Shown one piece after another: positions 43,576 through 55,395 of a stretch of DNA of 64,000 nucleotides. The first letter of the stretch is position 1. Each line of letters begins with the position of its first letter. The notes beneath the pieces were generated by a model. That model was not told where the DNA came from and made no database searches. It saw nothing but the letters and a program-made list of their open reading frames with translations. This DNA comes from Callorhinus ursinus (taxonomy: Eukaryota; Chordata; Mammalia; Carnivora; Otariidae), in contig NW_020313278.1 of assembly GCF_003265705.1 (NCBI RefSeq), positions 79,015-143,014 of the forward strand, read 5' to 3'. The translations under genes and the position numbers were made by a program.

Positions 43576-44846
43576 CTTTAACCTGGATATATAGTTTCCT
43601 TAACAGTGTATACTTTTTCCCCCAACAATTGTACCCTGATACCTTTGGAAATTCTCTGAAATACTTTTCCTTTTACTATGGTAATAAGCCTTCAAAAAAC
43701 ATAATTGAATTCAGATATTAAATACTGTAAGCACTATCATTTAGCTTCTGATGAAAATGTGCATTATTGTGTTTGAAACGACACACACACACAAAAAGCA
43801 GTGAATCAAAACAACATTTTTTCCCCTTCCTCCTGTGAAGTCTTTGTGTGAAATAACTCAATCTCTTTTAGGCTGCATTCTCTGTGATGTGGGAAATGGA
43901 ACCAGGGCCATTATGCGGCGATAAGATGTGGTTTCCAATTCTGCAGCACTGTGGGAATCTGCGCCACTGTAGGTTTTATCACCTTTCGATGTGCCAAGGA
44001 TTTCTAGCAGGGAGAGCTCGACTCTAATCATGGTGGGAGGCCGGTAACAGGGAGAGGACACGAGACTTGGAGTGACCCCTTCACTCACTCATTTGATCAA
44101 ACAGTACTTATTGATCACGCAGGCTGGACACTCAGCTCACCAGATAAGGACAGGGTCCGACTTCACGGAGTGTGCCGACGCTGCTGCTTCTCTTGGGACG
44201 GTTTTTCATGTTGGCAAAGTTACTTAACTTCCCCGACCCTAGTTTCTGATCTGTGCAGCTTAGGTGAGCCGATAGGCGATTTTGGGCAAAACTGGGAGCA
44301 TACTCCAAGCTCCCTGCTTGAGCAGGGTGGGTCAAGTTGGTCATCATTTTCTTATCCTTCCCCAAGTGTTGTTTGTTTGTTTGTTTGTTTGACCACACTG
44401 ACTCAGGATGGTCCTCCCTTGTCCTCTTGGCTGATTCACAAGCTCTAGGCTATTCTGGAGGTCCACTGGACCTTGTAGATTTATGCTCTAGGGTGGCTAG
44501 GAAGTCCTGAACTTTTTAGTGTTTTGTGCACAGCAAGTTGGTCATAAGATGCTATCAGGGGGAGGTGTTAGAGGGAAAAGAGAGACATTTCCAAGGCAAG
44601 CCATTTCATCCTCTGTCTCTTGATGTTTCTATCCTCCTCTCTTTCAGTAGCATGTGGGTGGTTAAGTACAGGGTTGGGAGAGGGATAGAACTTGGGGGAA
44701 GTGGCAAGTGTTCTGATGAGTGGGCGCCTTCCTGGGACCTTGATCAGTCTTGTTCAAAGCATATACTCAGAAACAGACTTGAGGAGTTCTACTGTCATCC
44801 CTCATATACATTTTTCATAGAATAAAAATAGGCTGATAATCCACAT
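43576..44846. other. Mostly unassigned; (GTTT)n at 44367-44391; possible reversed MIR scrap near 44212-44262
   Basis: GGCAAAGTTACTTAACTTCC hints at a reversed MIR ('gggcaagttacttaacctct'). A GTTTGTTTGTTTGTTTGTTT run lies at 44370-44390. No exon. Confidence 0.4.
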
Positions 44847-44847
44847 T

Positions 44848-45115
44848 AACCTCAGGGATCTGGAATCTTGCCTTTTCCAATTTCCCTTGTAGCCAGATGT
44901 GGTCTGTGAACAAAGTCTAGCCAGAGGTGGAAGTGTCCTGAAGGTCTTCTGGAAAGGTTCCTTAAAAGGAAGGGGCATGTCCCTTCTCTGCCTTTCCTCC
45001 TTCTTGTGGGCTGGAATCTGATTATGAATGCAAGCCTTGAGGAGGCTCTCTACAACCGTGAGGTCTGCATTCCAAGTATGGGGGAACACTGAATTAGGAA
45101 GAACCCGGGTCTCTG
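44848..45115 (+). repeat. Ancient interspersed repeat, unclassified
   Basis: CCCTTGTAGCCAGATGTGGT, AAAGGAAGGGGCATGTCCCT, TCTGCCTTTCC and TTGTGGGCTGGAATCTGATT follow the order of a common old LTR-like mammalian repeat. Confidence 0.35.
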
Positions 45116-45236
45116 AAATCATATAGCTACTCCACTAGTCTTAGCTTACCAACCTCTGTGCTATGCACAAGATGGAAATTAACGGATATCCCTTCTTTTT
45201 TCTTTCCTTCTGTTTGTTATATATGGCCGAATCTCT

Positions 45237-45482
45237 CAATACATTCTTATTTTCTTTTTAAGATTTATTTATTTATTTGAGAGGCAGAAAGAGAGAGCAC
45301 AAGTCAGGGGGAGGGGTAGAGAGAGAAGGAGAGAGAGAATCCTCAGGAAGACTCCTGGATGACTGCAGAGCCCAACATGGTACTTGATTCCAGGACCCCG
45401 AGATCATGACCTGCACCAAAATCAAGAGTTGGACACTTAACTGACTGAGCCACCCAGGTGCCTCCCAATATGTTCTTATTTT
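45237..45482 (-). mobile_element. Can-SINE, reversed, diverged 17-bp TSD
   Basis: TTTTTAAGATTTATTTATTT complement of the tail, then GAGCCCAACATGGTACTTGA, CCCCGAGATCATGACCTGCA, CTGACTGAGCCACCCAGGTG. CAATACATTCTTATTTT and CAATATGTTCTTATTTT flank it with two mismatches. Confidence 0.92.
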
Positions 45483-46435
45483 AAAACATGAAGAAATAGT
45501 CCCAGAGAGAGCAAAATCAGAAATGTGGGACAAGTAAGATAATATATCTCTGGGATTGACGGAGGATCACCGGCAAATGGCAACGTGGAAAAAAAATGTG
45601 AAATAAATGAGTCTAATGTATTATGGATATTCTGGAACTAGTTGATATCCAAAAATTGGTACATTTTTTTCCTTTTCTCTCTCTTTTTTAAGAATGAAGT
45701 TGAGAGGTTGAGAAATTAATCCATCAGCCAATATTGATTTCCTTGAAAATGCCTGGCCTCGAACTATTACACCTACTGACTGGTTGATATAACAAGTTTG
45801 CGAGTTGAAATGAATTGGAATAACTTGGTTTTGGTAGAGTCCCAGAGGTGTGTATGTTGGTAAAGTTGAGTTGAGTTCATAATACTGCTTTTCAAGAAAA
45901 TTCCTTTAGAAGCTCAGTCTATAGAAAGCAGGATCATAATAGCCCTGTGGGATGTGTACGCGCAATTAAGTGACTTTTCCTGCCAATTTGGTTTTCCTCT
46001 CATGCTGTGGTGACATTTCCTTCATGCTGGAACGTTTTGTTTTTAAAACAGGGAATGGACTGTAAAACAGGGCAGTATGTTGTGGCAGAGATTAATAGGT
46101 GAAAAAATGCACTTGGTATTAGTTGGTTAATTGTTCTCTAATTGTCGGTATCTTCGTAGAGTCAGGGCACTGTTTGAGATGTCCGTAGGGGGAAGCCAGA
46201 ATGTGGGCTGGAGAACTCATCTCCAGAATTCCATGGAACAGGGAGAGTGATGAGTAAATTGGAACCCATTCTGTTAAATTGGTATCTCTTTGAGAAACCC
46301 GGCCTTGATATGTACAAATCTTGTTTATCTGACCTTCCCCATGCTAGCAGACACCCTGGGAGTTTTACTGTTGGAATGCACATTGCGGTATGTGATGGGA
46401 ACTCCTTACAAGCAGACCTATGGGAATGTCTACCA
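45483..46435. other. Unassigned non-coding sequence
   Basis: Nothing recognised. Confidence 0.5.
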
Positions 46436-46439
46436 AACC

Positions 46440-46605
46440 TTCTCCATGAGCCGGACTACTGCATTATCATTCAGTCCTCACAGGACAATATTATTACTGC
46501 TATTGTTTTTGTCTTCTTATTATCATTGTTTTTTAGAGTCTTTTGGTAACCTGCTGAAGGTCACATGCCCAGGAAATATAAGAAGCAGAATTTAAATCTA
46601 GTTTT
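46440..46605 (+). repeat. Possible MIR fragment
   Basis: ATTATCATTCAGTCCTCACA, GGTAACCTGCTGAAGGTCAC and AGCAGAATTTAAATC resemble the MIR core and 3' part. Confidence 0.4.
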
Positions 46606-46765
46606 TTTTTTCTTCCTATCCAGTTAATAACAGTGAAAAAATTATGGAAATGGGGGAAATTCAGAGGGCCGAAGATGGCTATGTAGTTGAGAATTTAGCA
46701 ATGTGTGTCAAAAGCTTTGAAATTTGTACAACTGTAAGACAGTAGATCTTATATCTTCTCCCCAC

Positions 46766-46767
<2 letters not shown>

Positions 46768-46816
<49 letters not shown>
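46768..46816. repeat. (CA)n microsatellite
   Basis: About 24 uninterrupted CA units. Confidence 0.97.
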
Positions 46817-46818
<2 letters not shown>

Positions 46819-47915
46819 TTTGAGGTCATGGGTTTGTTAATTAACTTGATTGTGGTCATTTCACAAAGTATATTTATATGAAAGCATCATGTTGTACCCT
46901 TTAAATGTATATATTTTTGTCAGTTGCCCCTTAAAGCTGGGGTGGGGGTAAAAGTGTGACTCAGAGAAAGTAGGGAAATCCATTTCATAAACATTTGTGG
47001 GTATAGTTTATCCTGTCTCAGACTGCTCACTAGCAAAACCCTCTCCTCTATGCCGCCTCTTTCAAGATGTTGATTGACACCTGCCACACAATCTTTTAAA
47101 GACACAAATGTGGGAGATAATTTAATAGCCCTTTGTACTGGCCATAACAAAATGCTTATTACTTTAAGATGAACGTAATCTGTGAATTATCATTTCTATT
47201 TCCAGAAATGTATCCTAAGGAAATCATTAGAAGTGTCATATTCCTCTTGAAGGGAGAAAAGGAAGTAGAGATGGTATTTTACAGAAAGCAAGATTCAGTT
47301 TAAAATTTAATTGTGCATTTGTTCATTGGTGGTGATGGTGGTGGTAGTTCTAATGAGCAGCTAGGATTTGCGCTCATCCAACGAAAGGGGACCTCTCTAA
47401 GAAACGAAGGAAGTTAAGTATTAGCCGTGCAGCTGAATTCTGAGTTTTCCTTGCTGTGGATGTTCTTCAGAAGTCTTTTAATGCCTGCAATACAATTTGG
47501 GTATTATCTTCTCTTGGCTGTTCTGCCTCTGTGCCAAAGGAAATGTGGGAGGCTAACAGTACCACTAACATGCTCTTCGAGATTTCCGCTTCCCCCATGA
47601 CCTTGAACAGTAGCTCTTAGTCTCACAAGGAGGTCTTAGGCTACGTTGGCACCTCCCTGATGTTCATTTCTTCTCTCCTCACATTTTCCCTCCTCACAAA
47701 ACCCAGTAACAAGGAACCGGGATAAAGTAATTAGACTGTATGTGACTGAGGTGGCTGCCAATTATGCTGATGGAACTGAAGTCTTATTAGACTAATAAGG
47801 TTTTCTAAATTGGACTTGGAGCTCTTGGTTCTTGATGCTGTGAATATTCCATGGAGAGGTGGCCCAAGTATTTAAAATGAGTTCACCTAAGGATAAATGT
47901 TCACCTTGGATAAAG
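46817..47915. other. Unassigned non-coding sequence
   Basis: A short GGTGATGGTGGTGG stretch at about 47331-47345. Nothing else was recognised. Confidence 0.5.
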
Positions 47916-47919
47916 TGGA

Positions 47920-48150
47920 GTGGGTTTTGGAGCCAGAGATAAGTGGATTCACACTCAAATTCTGCCACTTATCAGCTATTTGACCTCAGGCAAGTCATTT
48001 AACTTCTCAGAGTCTCCTGCCCTGTTTGTAAGATGGCGATAGAAATTGCCACCCTCCTGAAACGATTACGATGGCAGCTACATGGTTTTAAAACTGTGCA
48101 AACCTCAGTATTTTACATGAGTTGTCTTAGTATTCTTACTGTCAGACACG
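47920..48150 (-). repeat. MIR SINE, reversed
   Basis: TTTTGGAGCCAGAGATAAGT, AATTCTGCCACTTATCAGCT, CAGGCAAGTCATTTAACTTC and CTGTTTGTAAGATGGCGATA are the reversed MIR in order. Confidence 0.85.
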
Positions 48151-48235
48151 GTTACTTAATAATCATACTACGTAAAAACAATTAAAAAAATCATGTAATT
48201 ATATGATCAGTATGAGAAATCTCTCACAGTCTTAG

Positions 48236-48452
48236 AGAGCTTTGAAGACAGACAGATCTGCATTTGGATCTCAGCCCCAATATGGACAAATGTTAATGAT
48301 TTGCCTACTTTTAACCTCAGTGTTTCTTTAAGTCAGAGTAAAAATAATAACAAGAGCAGTTACGACATGTGACAATGTTGAAAAGGCTAAATAAACTATT
48401 ACACGAAAAGTGTTCACCACACAGCCCAGCTCAGGAAAAGCCTGCCTAGTAC
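48236..48452 (-). repeat. MIR SINE, reversed, more diverged
   Basis: GATCTGCATTTGGATCTCAG, TTTTAACCTCAGTGTTTC, AAAAATAATAACAAGAGCAG and TGTTCACCACACAGC fit reversed MIR. Confidence 0.6.
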
Positions 48453-48855
48453 TGGTGGGACCAATGTATTATTGAGGTTGTTATTTTCAGTTGTACTTGA
48501 AATGTATTGGTGCTGCAGATTTTCCAATGTGAAGTTGTCCAAATAGACAAAACATGCCTACCTTGGGGACTGTGGGACTATTCAGGTATTGTGTATTCTG
48601 TGTATTAAGATGATTCTAGATGTAATTCAATCAAATTAGTTTAAGAATAAGTTCTTTTCTCATATAATGATTAAGTCTAGCGTTAAAGTCAGGTTCTTAC
48701 ATATCTGGATCCAGGACCTCAAACCTCATCAACAAAGATCTCTCTTCATCTTTGATTATGTATCTCCCAAGTGTGCCTTTGTTCTCTCTGGGTGGAAAGT
48801 AACATTCTGTCTTCCAGTACTCAGATCCGAGTCCCAGGAAAGACTCTGATTAGCT
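48453..48855. other. Unassigned non-coding sequence
   Basis: Nothing recognised. Confidence 0.5.
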
Positions 48856-48856
48856 C

Positions 48857-49275
48857 TGCTTAAGCCCATTTTTTAAAAGTCTTGTTGTGTCTTTGATTTG
48901 CATTTCCCTGATGATGAGTGATACTGAGCACCATTTCATGCATCTGTTGACCTTCTATATGTCTTCTTTGACAAAATGTCTTTTCAGGTCTTCTGCCCAT
49001 TTTAATCAAATTATTAGAGGGGAGAGGATGGGGGTACGGGTGAAATAGATAAAAGAGATTGAGAATACACTTACCTTGATGAACACTGAGTAATGCATAG
49101 GATTGTTGAATCATTACATTGTACACTAATGTAATTGTACACTAGTTGTGTGCTAATATAACACTGTATGGGTTATATTGTACACTAATTGTACACTAAT
49201 ATATCACTATAGGTTAATTATACTTCAGTTTTAAAAAATGTGCTATACTTCAGTTTAAAAAAAAAAAAGTGCTAT
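48857..49275 (+). mobile_element. Old LINE-1 with an inverted 5' piece and a plus-strand 3' UTR end
   Basis: From 48857 to about 49012 the sequence is reversed ORF2 (TTGATTTGCATTTCCCTGAT, CATTTCATGCATCTGTTGAC, CTTCTGCCCATTTTAAT). From about 49013 it is forward 3' UTR (GGGGGTACGGGTGAAATAG, CTTACCTTGATGAACACTGA, TTGTTGAATCATTACATTG, ATATAACACTGTATGGGTTA) with an A-rich end. TTGTACACTAAT is repeated several times at 49118-49200, and TATACTTCAGTTT twice at the end. The head-to-head order is typical of twin priming. No clear TSD was found. Confidence 0.6.
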
Positions 49276-49575
49276 GGCAACTGGAGTTGCTGTCCTCATC
49301 TGTGGTGCTGAAAGCTCTCACGGGCATCTTGGTCAGAGATCTCTAGGTTGTTATAGAGCTCATGACATTCATCTGTGCTAACTAGCAAGGGAGTTCCTTA
49401 CCTTTCTGATCAACAAACTCCTATTTATAAATTTTCTCTAACTGTATTTTCTGACAACAGTTTTTAGGAAGGGAATGGAATAGAACTTTGGTATCTAGTG
49501 CTGAATTTTTCCTTCCTTAGGAAAGAGAAATTCTAGTATAACCTGAGAATATCTATTTATTCTGCAAACACATTT
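49276..49575. other. Unassigned non-coding sequence
   Basis: Nothing recognised. Confidence 0.5.
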
Positions 49576-49576
49576 T

Positions 49577-49755
49577 AGCCATCTGATATGGCGTAGGACA
49601 TTTTAACCATCTAATATGGCCTAGGGATTGAGGGTAACATCTAACCATCTAATATGGCCTAGGGATTGAGGGTAACATCTAACCATCTAATATGGCCTCG
49701 GGATTGAGGATAACATCTAATCATCTAATATGGCCTCGGGATTGAGGATAACATT
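49577..49755. repeat. 38-bp minisatellite, four units plus a degenerate partial unit
   Basis: Units begin at 49604, 49642, 49680 and 49718 with TAACCATCTAATATGGCCT (TAATCATCT in the last) and are exactly 38 bases apart. Units 1-2 carry CCTAGGG with GAGGGTAAC; units 3-4 carry CCTCGGG with GAGGATAAC. A partial copy (TAGCCATCTGATATGGCGTA) precedes at about 49577. Confidence 0.95.
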
Positions 49756-51028
49756 TGGCCGCATGAGGCTCCCATGTCTAGAACAACAAAAGTTACACAA
49801 ATGATCAAAGTTAATTGTGGTAAGCATTATGAGGGCAGTCAGTGGAGGGACAGCAGGGGCTGTATTTGTGGAACCTGAGAAGTTTTTGGGAAGAGCTGCT
49901 TCATGATCTGGGTTCTACAAGATGAGTAGAAATCATCCTGTCATTGAATGAAAAGCAGAAACCATTCCATCTGGTTAGTTGCTCTCCAACTTGTGGCCTG
50001 TTGGGCAGATCTGAAGAGCAACTTCTTCAGAGGTCCACTGATCTCCTGGTGTAGCCGTCTCAGGCTTGATCAAGGTGGACCCATCCGGCTAAGCCAAGAA
50101 GAAACAAAAGGGGAAAAATAAGGAAAAGTGAGAATGAAAAGAATGAAAAAGGAGCAGAAACTTGTTTACCCATTGTCTGTATCCCAATGAGAAGAGATTG
50201 AGCTGCCAATAATTGAGCAGGGCTCTCTGATGATATAGATTAAACCAGAAGGGCCAACAGTAAACAAGATGAACTTCAAAAGAGCAGCATCTCTGCTCTC
50301 TGGGGACCTCCATTAGCGAGTCACCAGATAGGCAATTACTGTACAGTTCTTGTAATGACCGGGATCAAACACAAGCATTCTGCACAGTAGGCAGTCAGAA
50401 AGCAGCCAGACAAAAAAACTGTGAAAATATGCCATTAAATCTTAATTATTCTTCAAAGGAAAACAAGCACGACTAGGGGGCAGAGAAGGAAGGAATATTC
50501 TGAGCCTTACTAATGCCTGGGGCTCAGGGCAATACTACAGTTACTGTTTCAACTCTCATATTTACTTAAAACTGAGCATCTCATTCTGACTTGAGTTGGG
50601 CTAGGGAATTCAGTTTATATAAGCACCCCAGTTTCTCTGACCCCCTATATCTCCTCCTGGAGGGTTTGAAGGCTCTCGTATCTGACCAAGTTTGGACACA
50701 AAGTTTGAATAAAAATGGTTGCTTTTCTAACATAACGTAATTTTTAAAAAATTAAAAAAATAAAACAAAAATAAAAGCAAATATCTCATCATCCAGAGTT
50801 GACTTCTGTTGATTAGATTCAGATTGGTCTTTTAGCACCTTCAGAAATAATGTCCTCTGATCTGTAATTCACAAGCACCAATTGTCATGCTAGCCATGTG
50901 TCATTTCCCTGAGGCATATATCTGAGATGTCCTTGATTGGTGCATGGAAGCCATTGACATCCCAAACTCCATATGTGGTACTGGTTAAATGGAAGATTTA
51001 AAAACCTCAAAAGGTATTGATTTTGAAT
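49756..51028. other. Unassigned non-coding sequence
   Basis: An A-rich stretch at 50740-50775 (AAAAATTAAAAAAATAAAAC) has no recognisable element before it. Nothing else was recognised. Confidence 0.5.
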
Positions 51029-51029
<1 letters not shown>

Positions 51030-51087
<58 letters not shown>

Positions 51088-51088
51088 A
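51030..51088. repeat. (TG)n-(AG)n compound microsatellite
   Basis: About 21 TG units followed by eight GA units. Confidence 0.97.
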
Positions 51089-51204
51089 ATTGGAACTGTA
51101 CAGAAATATAAATTTAAATCCTATTTTGATCACTTAGAACAGGATTTTAAATATCCTGTAGCCATAAGGAGAGGCTAGCTTAGGGTCCTCCCGTGGAAAT
51201 ACAA

Positions 51205-51475
51205 TGTGAAACATATATGTAATTTTAAATTTTCTGGTAACCACATTAAAAAAAGGAAAGATAAATATGTAAAATTAATCATAATAGTATGTTTTTTTTT
51301 AGCCCAACATATCCAAATACTTTCTTTTCAATATAAATTTATCAGTGACACATTTGACCTATTTTTGGTACTATCTGAAATCCAGTCTGCATCCAGCCTT
51401 CCAGCATACCTCAGTCTAAACTAGCCGCATCTCAGGTACACAGGAAGCTGGTGGTTATCATATCATGTTGGACCG
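51205..51475 (-). repeat. Possible DNA-transposon fossil
   Basis: GTAACCACATTAAAAAAAGG, AAATTAATCATAATAGTATG, AGCCCAACATATCCAAATAC and CTGAAATCCAGTCTGCATC match the order of an old AT-rich mammalian element ('gtagccacattaaaaaagt..ttaacccaatatatccaaaat..tcgaaatccggtgtg'). Family name not certain, strand uncertain. Confidence 0.35.
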
Positions 51476-51812
51476 TGCAAGGCTAGCCCATGTCCCCAGT
51501 CCCATTCTGGGCCATTTCTACCTACAAACACTCATTTAAGAAAACTGCTGCATATTGCATAGGTTCTAATGCAGGGTCTCACGAGCTTAGCAAAATGGAT
51601 TTGACATCGAATGACCTAAACAAAGAATCCTGTGATTCTTGAAAGCCTTGAAAGCCCCACCCAGTAATGGTGACTGTGGTCTACTGGGTCAGTGGGATCC
51701 TCTCCATGTAGGAATTACAACTTGAGACAAAGGGAAACCACTTAAGCCTGTTTCAGCTCCCTCACCCTCTGTCCTCCAATTAGGAGCACTCTTGGGGAGA
51801 AAGGGAGAGTTA
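51476..51812. other. Unassigned non-coding sequence
   Basis: Nothing recognised. Confidence 0.5.
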
Positions 51813-51814
51813 TG

Positions 51815-51932
51815 CTCCCAGGACATTGATGTGCACAAGAATCACCAATGTGCTTCTGATAATGCAGATCCCCTGGCCTTCATCCCAGAGATTCTGATTC
51901 AGTTTGGGAGTATCTGTCTTTGTAACGAGCTA
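51815..51932 (+). repeat. MER5A-like hAT fossil
   Basis: GTGCACAAGAATCACCAATG, AATGCAGATCCCCTGGCCTT and CAGAGATTCTGATTCAGTTT match the left half of the element. Confidence 0.55.
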
Positions 51933-53945
51933 CCCTTCCAGTTTGTAAGCAGTCATTAAAGAAGTAACCAGTTGAGCTTTGAGAGATTGATTAAGGAGAC
52001 ACACAACCCTGTCATCTTATTCTCCGGTACCCACCATGTTCTCCCTGTGATCCTTCATGGTTGGAGTAGGAGGGTGAGGAGGGGAAGAATGGGAGCAGTG
52101 TCTCATCTGCCTCTCTGATTGGAACATTTAATTTCCCTCAATCATCCTACCCTCTCCACTATGTAGTTTCATTTACAATGTGGAAAATGTTTAGAACGTT
52201 TAGATAATCCAGACTTAACCCCAACATGTATTTTCCACATTCCTTATTTGTCTATGGCTCCCTTCACAAGCCTTAGATAGTTAAATCAAGGGGCACAGTC
52301 CCACCTCCAAAGGTGTTTGTGAAAGGCTGGACAGACCCCTTAAGAGAAGATGATGGTATATGACTACGGTCTGCAGGAAATGGGACAGACAAGAGCCATG
52401 CTGGGAAGATCAGGGATGGTTTGGAAGTATTGTTTACATCCTCTTAGCTCACCCACAGCTAATTGTCTCAGTAACCACACTATGACCATGAACACGAAAG
52501 CATCATTCTTGCACCTGTTCGTTTAATCTACCCATGATTCCTTCACCTGACCAAAGAGTTCTTTGGGAAGAAAATTAAATAATCAAGCCTCAATGTTACT
52601 ATAATAAATAGTATAAACTCACATTTTAGAAGGCATCCTCACACATGGTTCATATCTATGGTTCACATATGTGTGATGTAGACTTGAACAACTATGAAGC
52701 TTGATGTTCTTAGTGTTAACTTATTTTAGAAAGTACATCACTGATTCAAGAAATATTTCCACATACGTTCTCTCTTCTGACCCTGGAGATATCCGTGAGG
52801 TTGGAAAGAACAAGTAACAGTAGGTTAGGACATGGAGCCCCATACGTGTGAAATCACACAACTATTTGGTGTCACAGCCAAGGCGAGGATGCTGGTCTGT
52901 TGCCTCTTACACAAATCTACCACCTCTTGCCGCCACTCTCTCAAGGGGGGGGGGGTGAGATTCTCACATACACCTGGCTTCTGTGTTATTTCTGAGATTC
53001 CTAACTTCGTCCGAAATGATGTTTTTGAGAAGAGATTCTGGCCTGACCACAGGGCTCCTGGAAATGGCTCCCATGAGCGACAGTGAGGACAGCCCCTGCA
53101 GAACTTGTGTTTCAAATCTGTCTACAGAAATGAGTGAGAACCAGAAGCTGCTTTCCTCTTTCAACCCCTAGCTGGCCCACTGGTCAAGAAAAGAAAACAC
53201 TTCCAGTTATACAGTTTGACTGCCGTGACAAGGGCTCCAAAGGAAAACGGCCCCTTTCTTTCCCTTTCATCCCAAACTCAGTGACATCAGACTCTGCTGA
53301 GGGTGACGGTTGCCCTGTGAAGGAGTCCGTAGGAAGGGCTGCCTGAGCTATGGCCTGATGAGCAGGGTGTATCCTACAGTGGTGAATTTTCTTTGTCCCA
53401 CAAGATGAAAGCTGTCAAAGGAGCAGGAAGAACATTCCAGAGAAAGCAGCAGGCTGATAGGTTACATGGACACTCTCTCACCTTACCTCCTGGCCCTGTG
53501 CTATAGACTGCAGAGCTGGGATCATGCTCATGGGGCCAAGCTTGTGGAGGGGGGCTTGAGCTTAAGCACTCTCTTCTTCTATTTAAAGGCAAGTACAGTG
53601 CCCTGTGCTTTCCAGTGGGTATGGTCTGTCTGTGCAGGTTCCACGTTTGGCTGAGTAAAGCAAAGCCCAAACGTCTGGAGCGTATGTTAAAGTTAAGCCC
53701 CTGTTGGCTGCATTATCTCTGGGAAGCAGGGATGAATCTGCTTGTACCTGGGATGTATTTCACAGCTCTGTCTACCTCTCTCATTTGGCAAATGTGGACC
53801 CTGAACCTGAGAGGCCAAGTGACCCTTTCAAAATCACCTGGAGAGGAGAGAGGACGTGATTCTCCCGCCCTCTGGTCACCTGTGGTTCTTTCCTGAATCA
53901 GGCATGTACCTGCCATCTAGATGTTTATGGGCCTTTGTCTGGATA
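51933..53945. other. Unassigned non-coding sequence
   Basis: An uninterrupted G run at 52946-52955 is the only simple repeat. Overlapping short frames in 52825-53916 (60-98 codons on both strands) have no recognisable domains and overlap each other antisense. Confidence 0.45.
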
Positions 53946-53949
53946 CTTG

Positions 53950-54670
53950 GAATAAAGCCCCAGTTCCTTTCCTAGACTTATATGGCTCTGAATAAGCTCT
54001 GGTCCATAGCCTCATCTTCTGCGTCTTCTTTTCTTTTTTAAGATTTTATTTATTTATTTAGAGAAAGAGCAGGGTGTGGGGAGAGGAGGGGTAGAGGGTG
54101 AGGGAGAGAGAGAATCCCAGGCAGACTCCTTGCTGAGCACAGAGCCCAACACGGGGCTCGATCTCATGACCATGAAATCATGACCTGAGCCACAATCAAG
54201 AGTCAGAGGCTTAACTGACTGTGCCACCCAGGCGCCCCTCATCTTTTGCATCTTCTAATCTTATTGTCTATTCAGTTCCCCAAGCCAACACAACACTTCA
54301 TCCTCAGAGCATTTTCCCTACTGCTGTGTCTGCAGTGCCTTCTCTTTGGTCCATCCATAGCTGATGCCTTCCCATCCTGCAGACCCTGGCTCAGAAGCCA
54401 CCTCCTCAGAGAGGCTTTTCCTGATGGCTCTATTCAAAGTTGTCCACACTGGCTATCACATTACGCTGTTTTTCTGTTCTCTTAATATTGACCAACATTT
54501 GAAAGAACCTTCTGACCTGGGTGTTCAATCAATTTCCATGTTTGCTCCTCTCCCCACAGACTGAAATCCCCAGGAGTATGATACTCACCACTCTACCCCC
54601 AGTACCTAGAACAAGGGTCTTTCAAATAGGAGATGTTCCATTCCTATATGCTGAATTAATTGATAAATAA
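53950..54670 (+). repeat. L2 fragment, interrupted by a Can-SINE
   Basis: The first piece (to about 54029) reads GGAATAAAGCCCCAGTTCCT..TGAATAAGCTCTGGTCC. After the SINE it continues with CAGTGCCTTCTCTTTGG, GAAGCCACCTCCTCAGAGAG, GCTTTTCCTGATGG, CCAGTACCTAGAACAAGGGT and TGCTGAATTAATTGATAAAT, matching the L2 order to its 3' end. Confidence 0.55.
54011..54256 (-). mobile_element. Can-SINE, reversed, 19-bp TSD, inside L2
   Basis: TTTTTTAAGATTTTATTTAT complement of the tail, then GCACAGAGCCCAACACGGGG, CATGACCTGAGCCACAATCA, GTGCCACCCAGGCGCCCC. CTCATCTTCTGCGTCTTCT (54011-54029) and CTCATCTTTTGCATCTTCT (54238-54256) form a TSD with two mismatches. Confidence 0.95.
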
Positions 54671-54732
54671 GTTGCACCTATATTTGCCAGTGAATATTTT
54701 TTTGAAAACAGAAACATCTTGTACTTGATACC

Positions 54733-54969
54733 TTAGTCATTTTGGGCTGCTGTAAAAAGATGTCCTAGACCGAGGACCTTAAACAGCAGAAATATGTTTC
54801 TCACCATGCTGGAGGCTGAGAAACCTAAGATCTGGGTGCCAACATGATCAACCTCTGGGGAGAGCTCTCTTTCTGGTTTGCAGATAGCTAGCTGCCTTCT
54901 TGCTGTGTCATCCCATGGTGGGGAGAGTGACCCCTCGTCTTCCTCTTCTTATAAAGCCACTATCCCATT
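54733..54969 (-). repeat. MLT1 (MaLR) LTR, reversed, first part
   Basis: TTTTGGGCTGCTGTAAAAAG, ACAGCAGAAATATGTTTCTC, GGAGGCTGAGAAACCTAAG, GGTTTGCAGATAGCTAGCTG and CTTCTTATAAAGCCACTATC are the reversed MLT1A-like LTR. It continues after the two L1 insertions at 56443. Confidence 0.75.
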
Positions 54970-54986
54970 AAAAGAGTTCCTCTTTT
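54970..54986. repeat. L1 TSD, copy 1 of 3
   Basis: AAAAGAGTTCCTCTTTT, preceded by ATT so that the site reads TT/AAAA, the L1 endonuclease preference. Confidence 0.93.
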
Positions 54987-55395
54987 GGGAACCCTCCTAC
55001 ACTGTTGGTGGGAATGCAAGCTGGTGCAACCCCTCTGGAAAACAGTATGGAGGTTCCTCAAACAGTTGAAATTAGAGCTACCGTTCGATCCAGCAATTGC
55101 ACTACTGGGTATTTACCACAAAGATACAAATGTAGGGACCCGAAGGGGTACGTGTACCCCAATGTTTATAGCAGCAATGTCCACAATAGCCAAACTGTGG
55201 AAAGAGCCAAGATGCCCATCGACAGATGAATGGATAAAGAAGTTGTGGTATATATACACAATGGAGTATTATGCAGCCATCAAAAGGAATGAGATCTTGC
55301 CATTTGCAACGACGTGGATGGAACTGGAGGGTGTTATGCTGAGTGAAATAAGTCAATCAGAGAAAGACATGTATCACATGACCTCACTGATATGA
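54987..55395 (+). pseudogene. L1 ORF2 C-terminal fragment
   Basis: The frame is open to the natural ORF2 stop TGA at 55393-55395 and translates as the last about 136 residues of ORF2 ([54 protein letters not shown]). It lacks the codon change that truncates the copy at 2666. The first two cysteines of the zinc-knuckle-like motif were lost with the 5' truncation. It is a dead fragment. Confidence 0.9.

Noticed and set aside
43005..43721. 238-codon plus-strand open frame, rich in Cys, Val, Ser and Leu
   Set aside because: It translates the GT-rich simple repeat. All three plus-strand frames are open at once and there are no domain features.
49577..49755. CRISPR-like array of repeats
   Set aside because: The units are contiguous with no unique spacers, and the rest of the window is mammalian.
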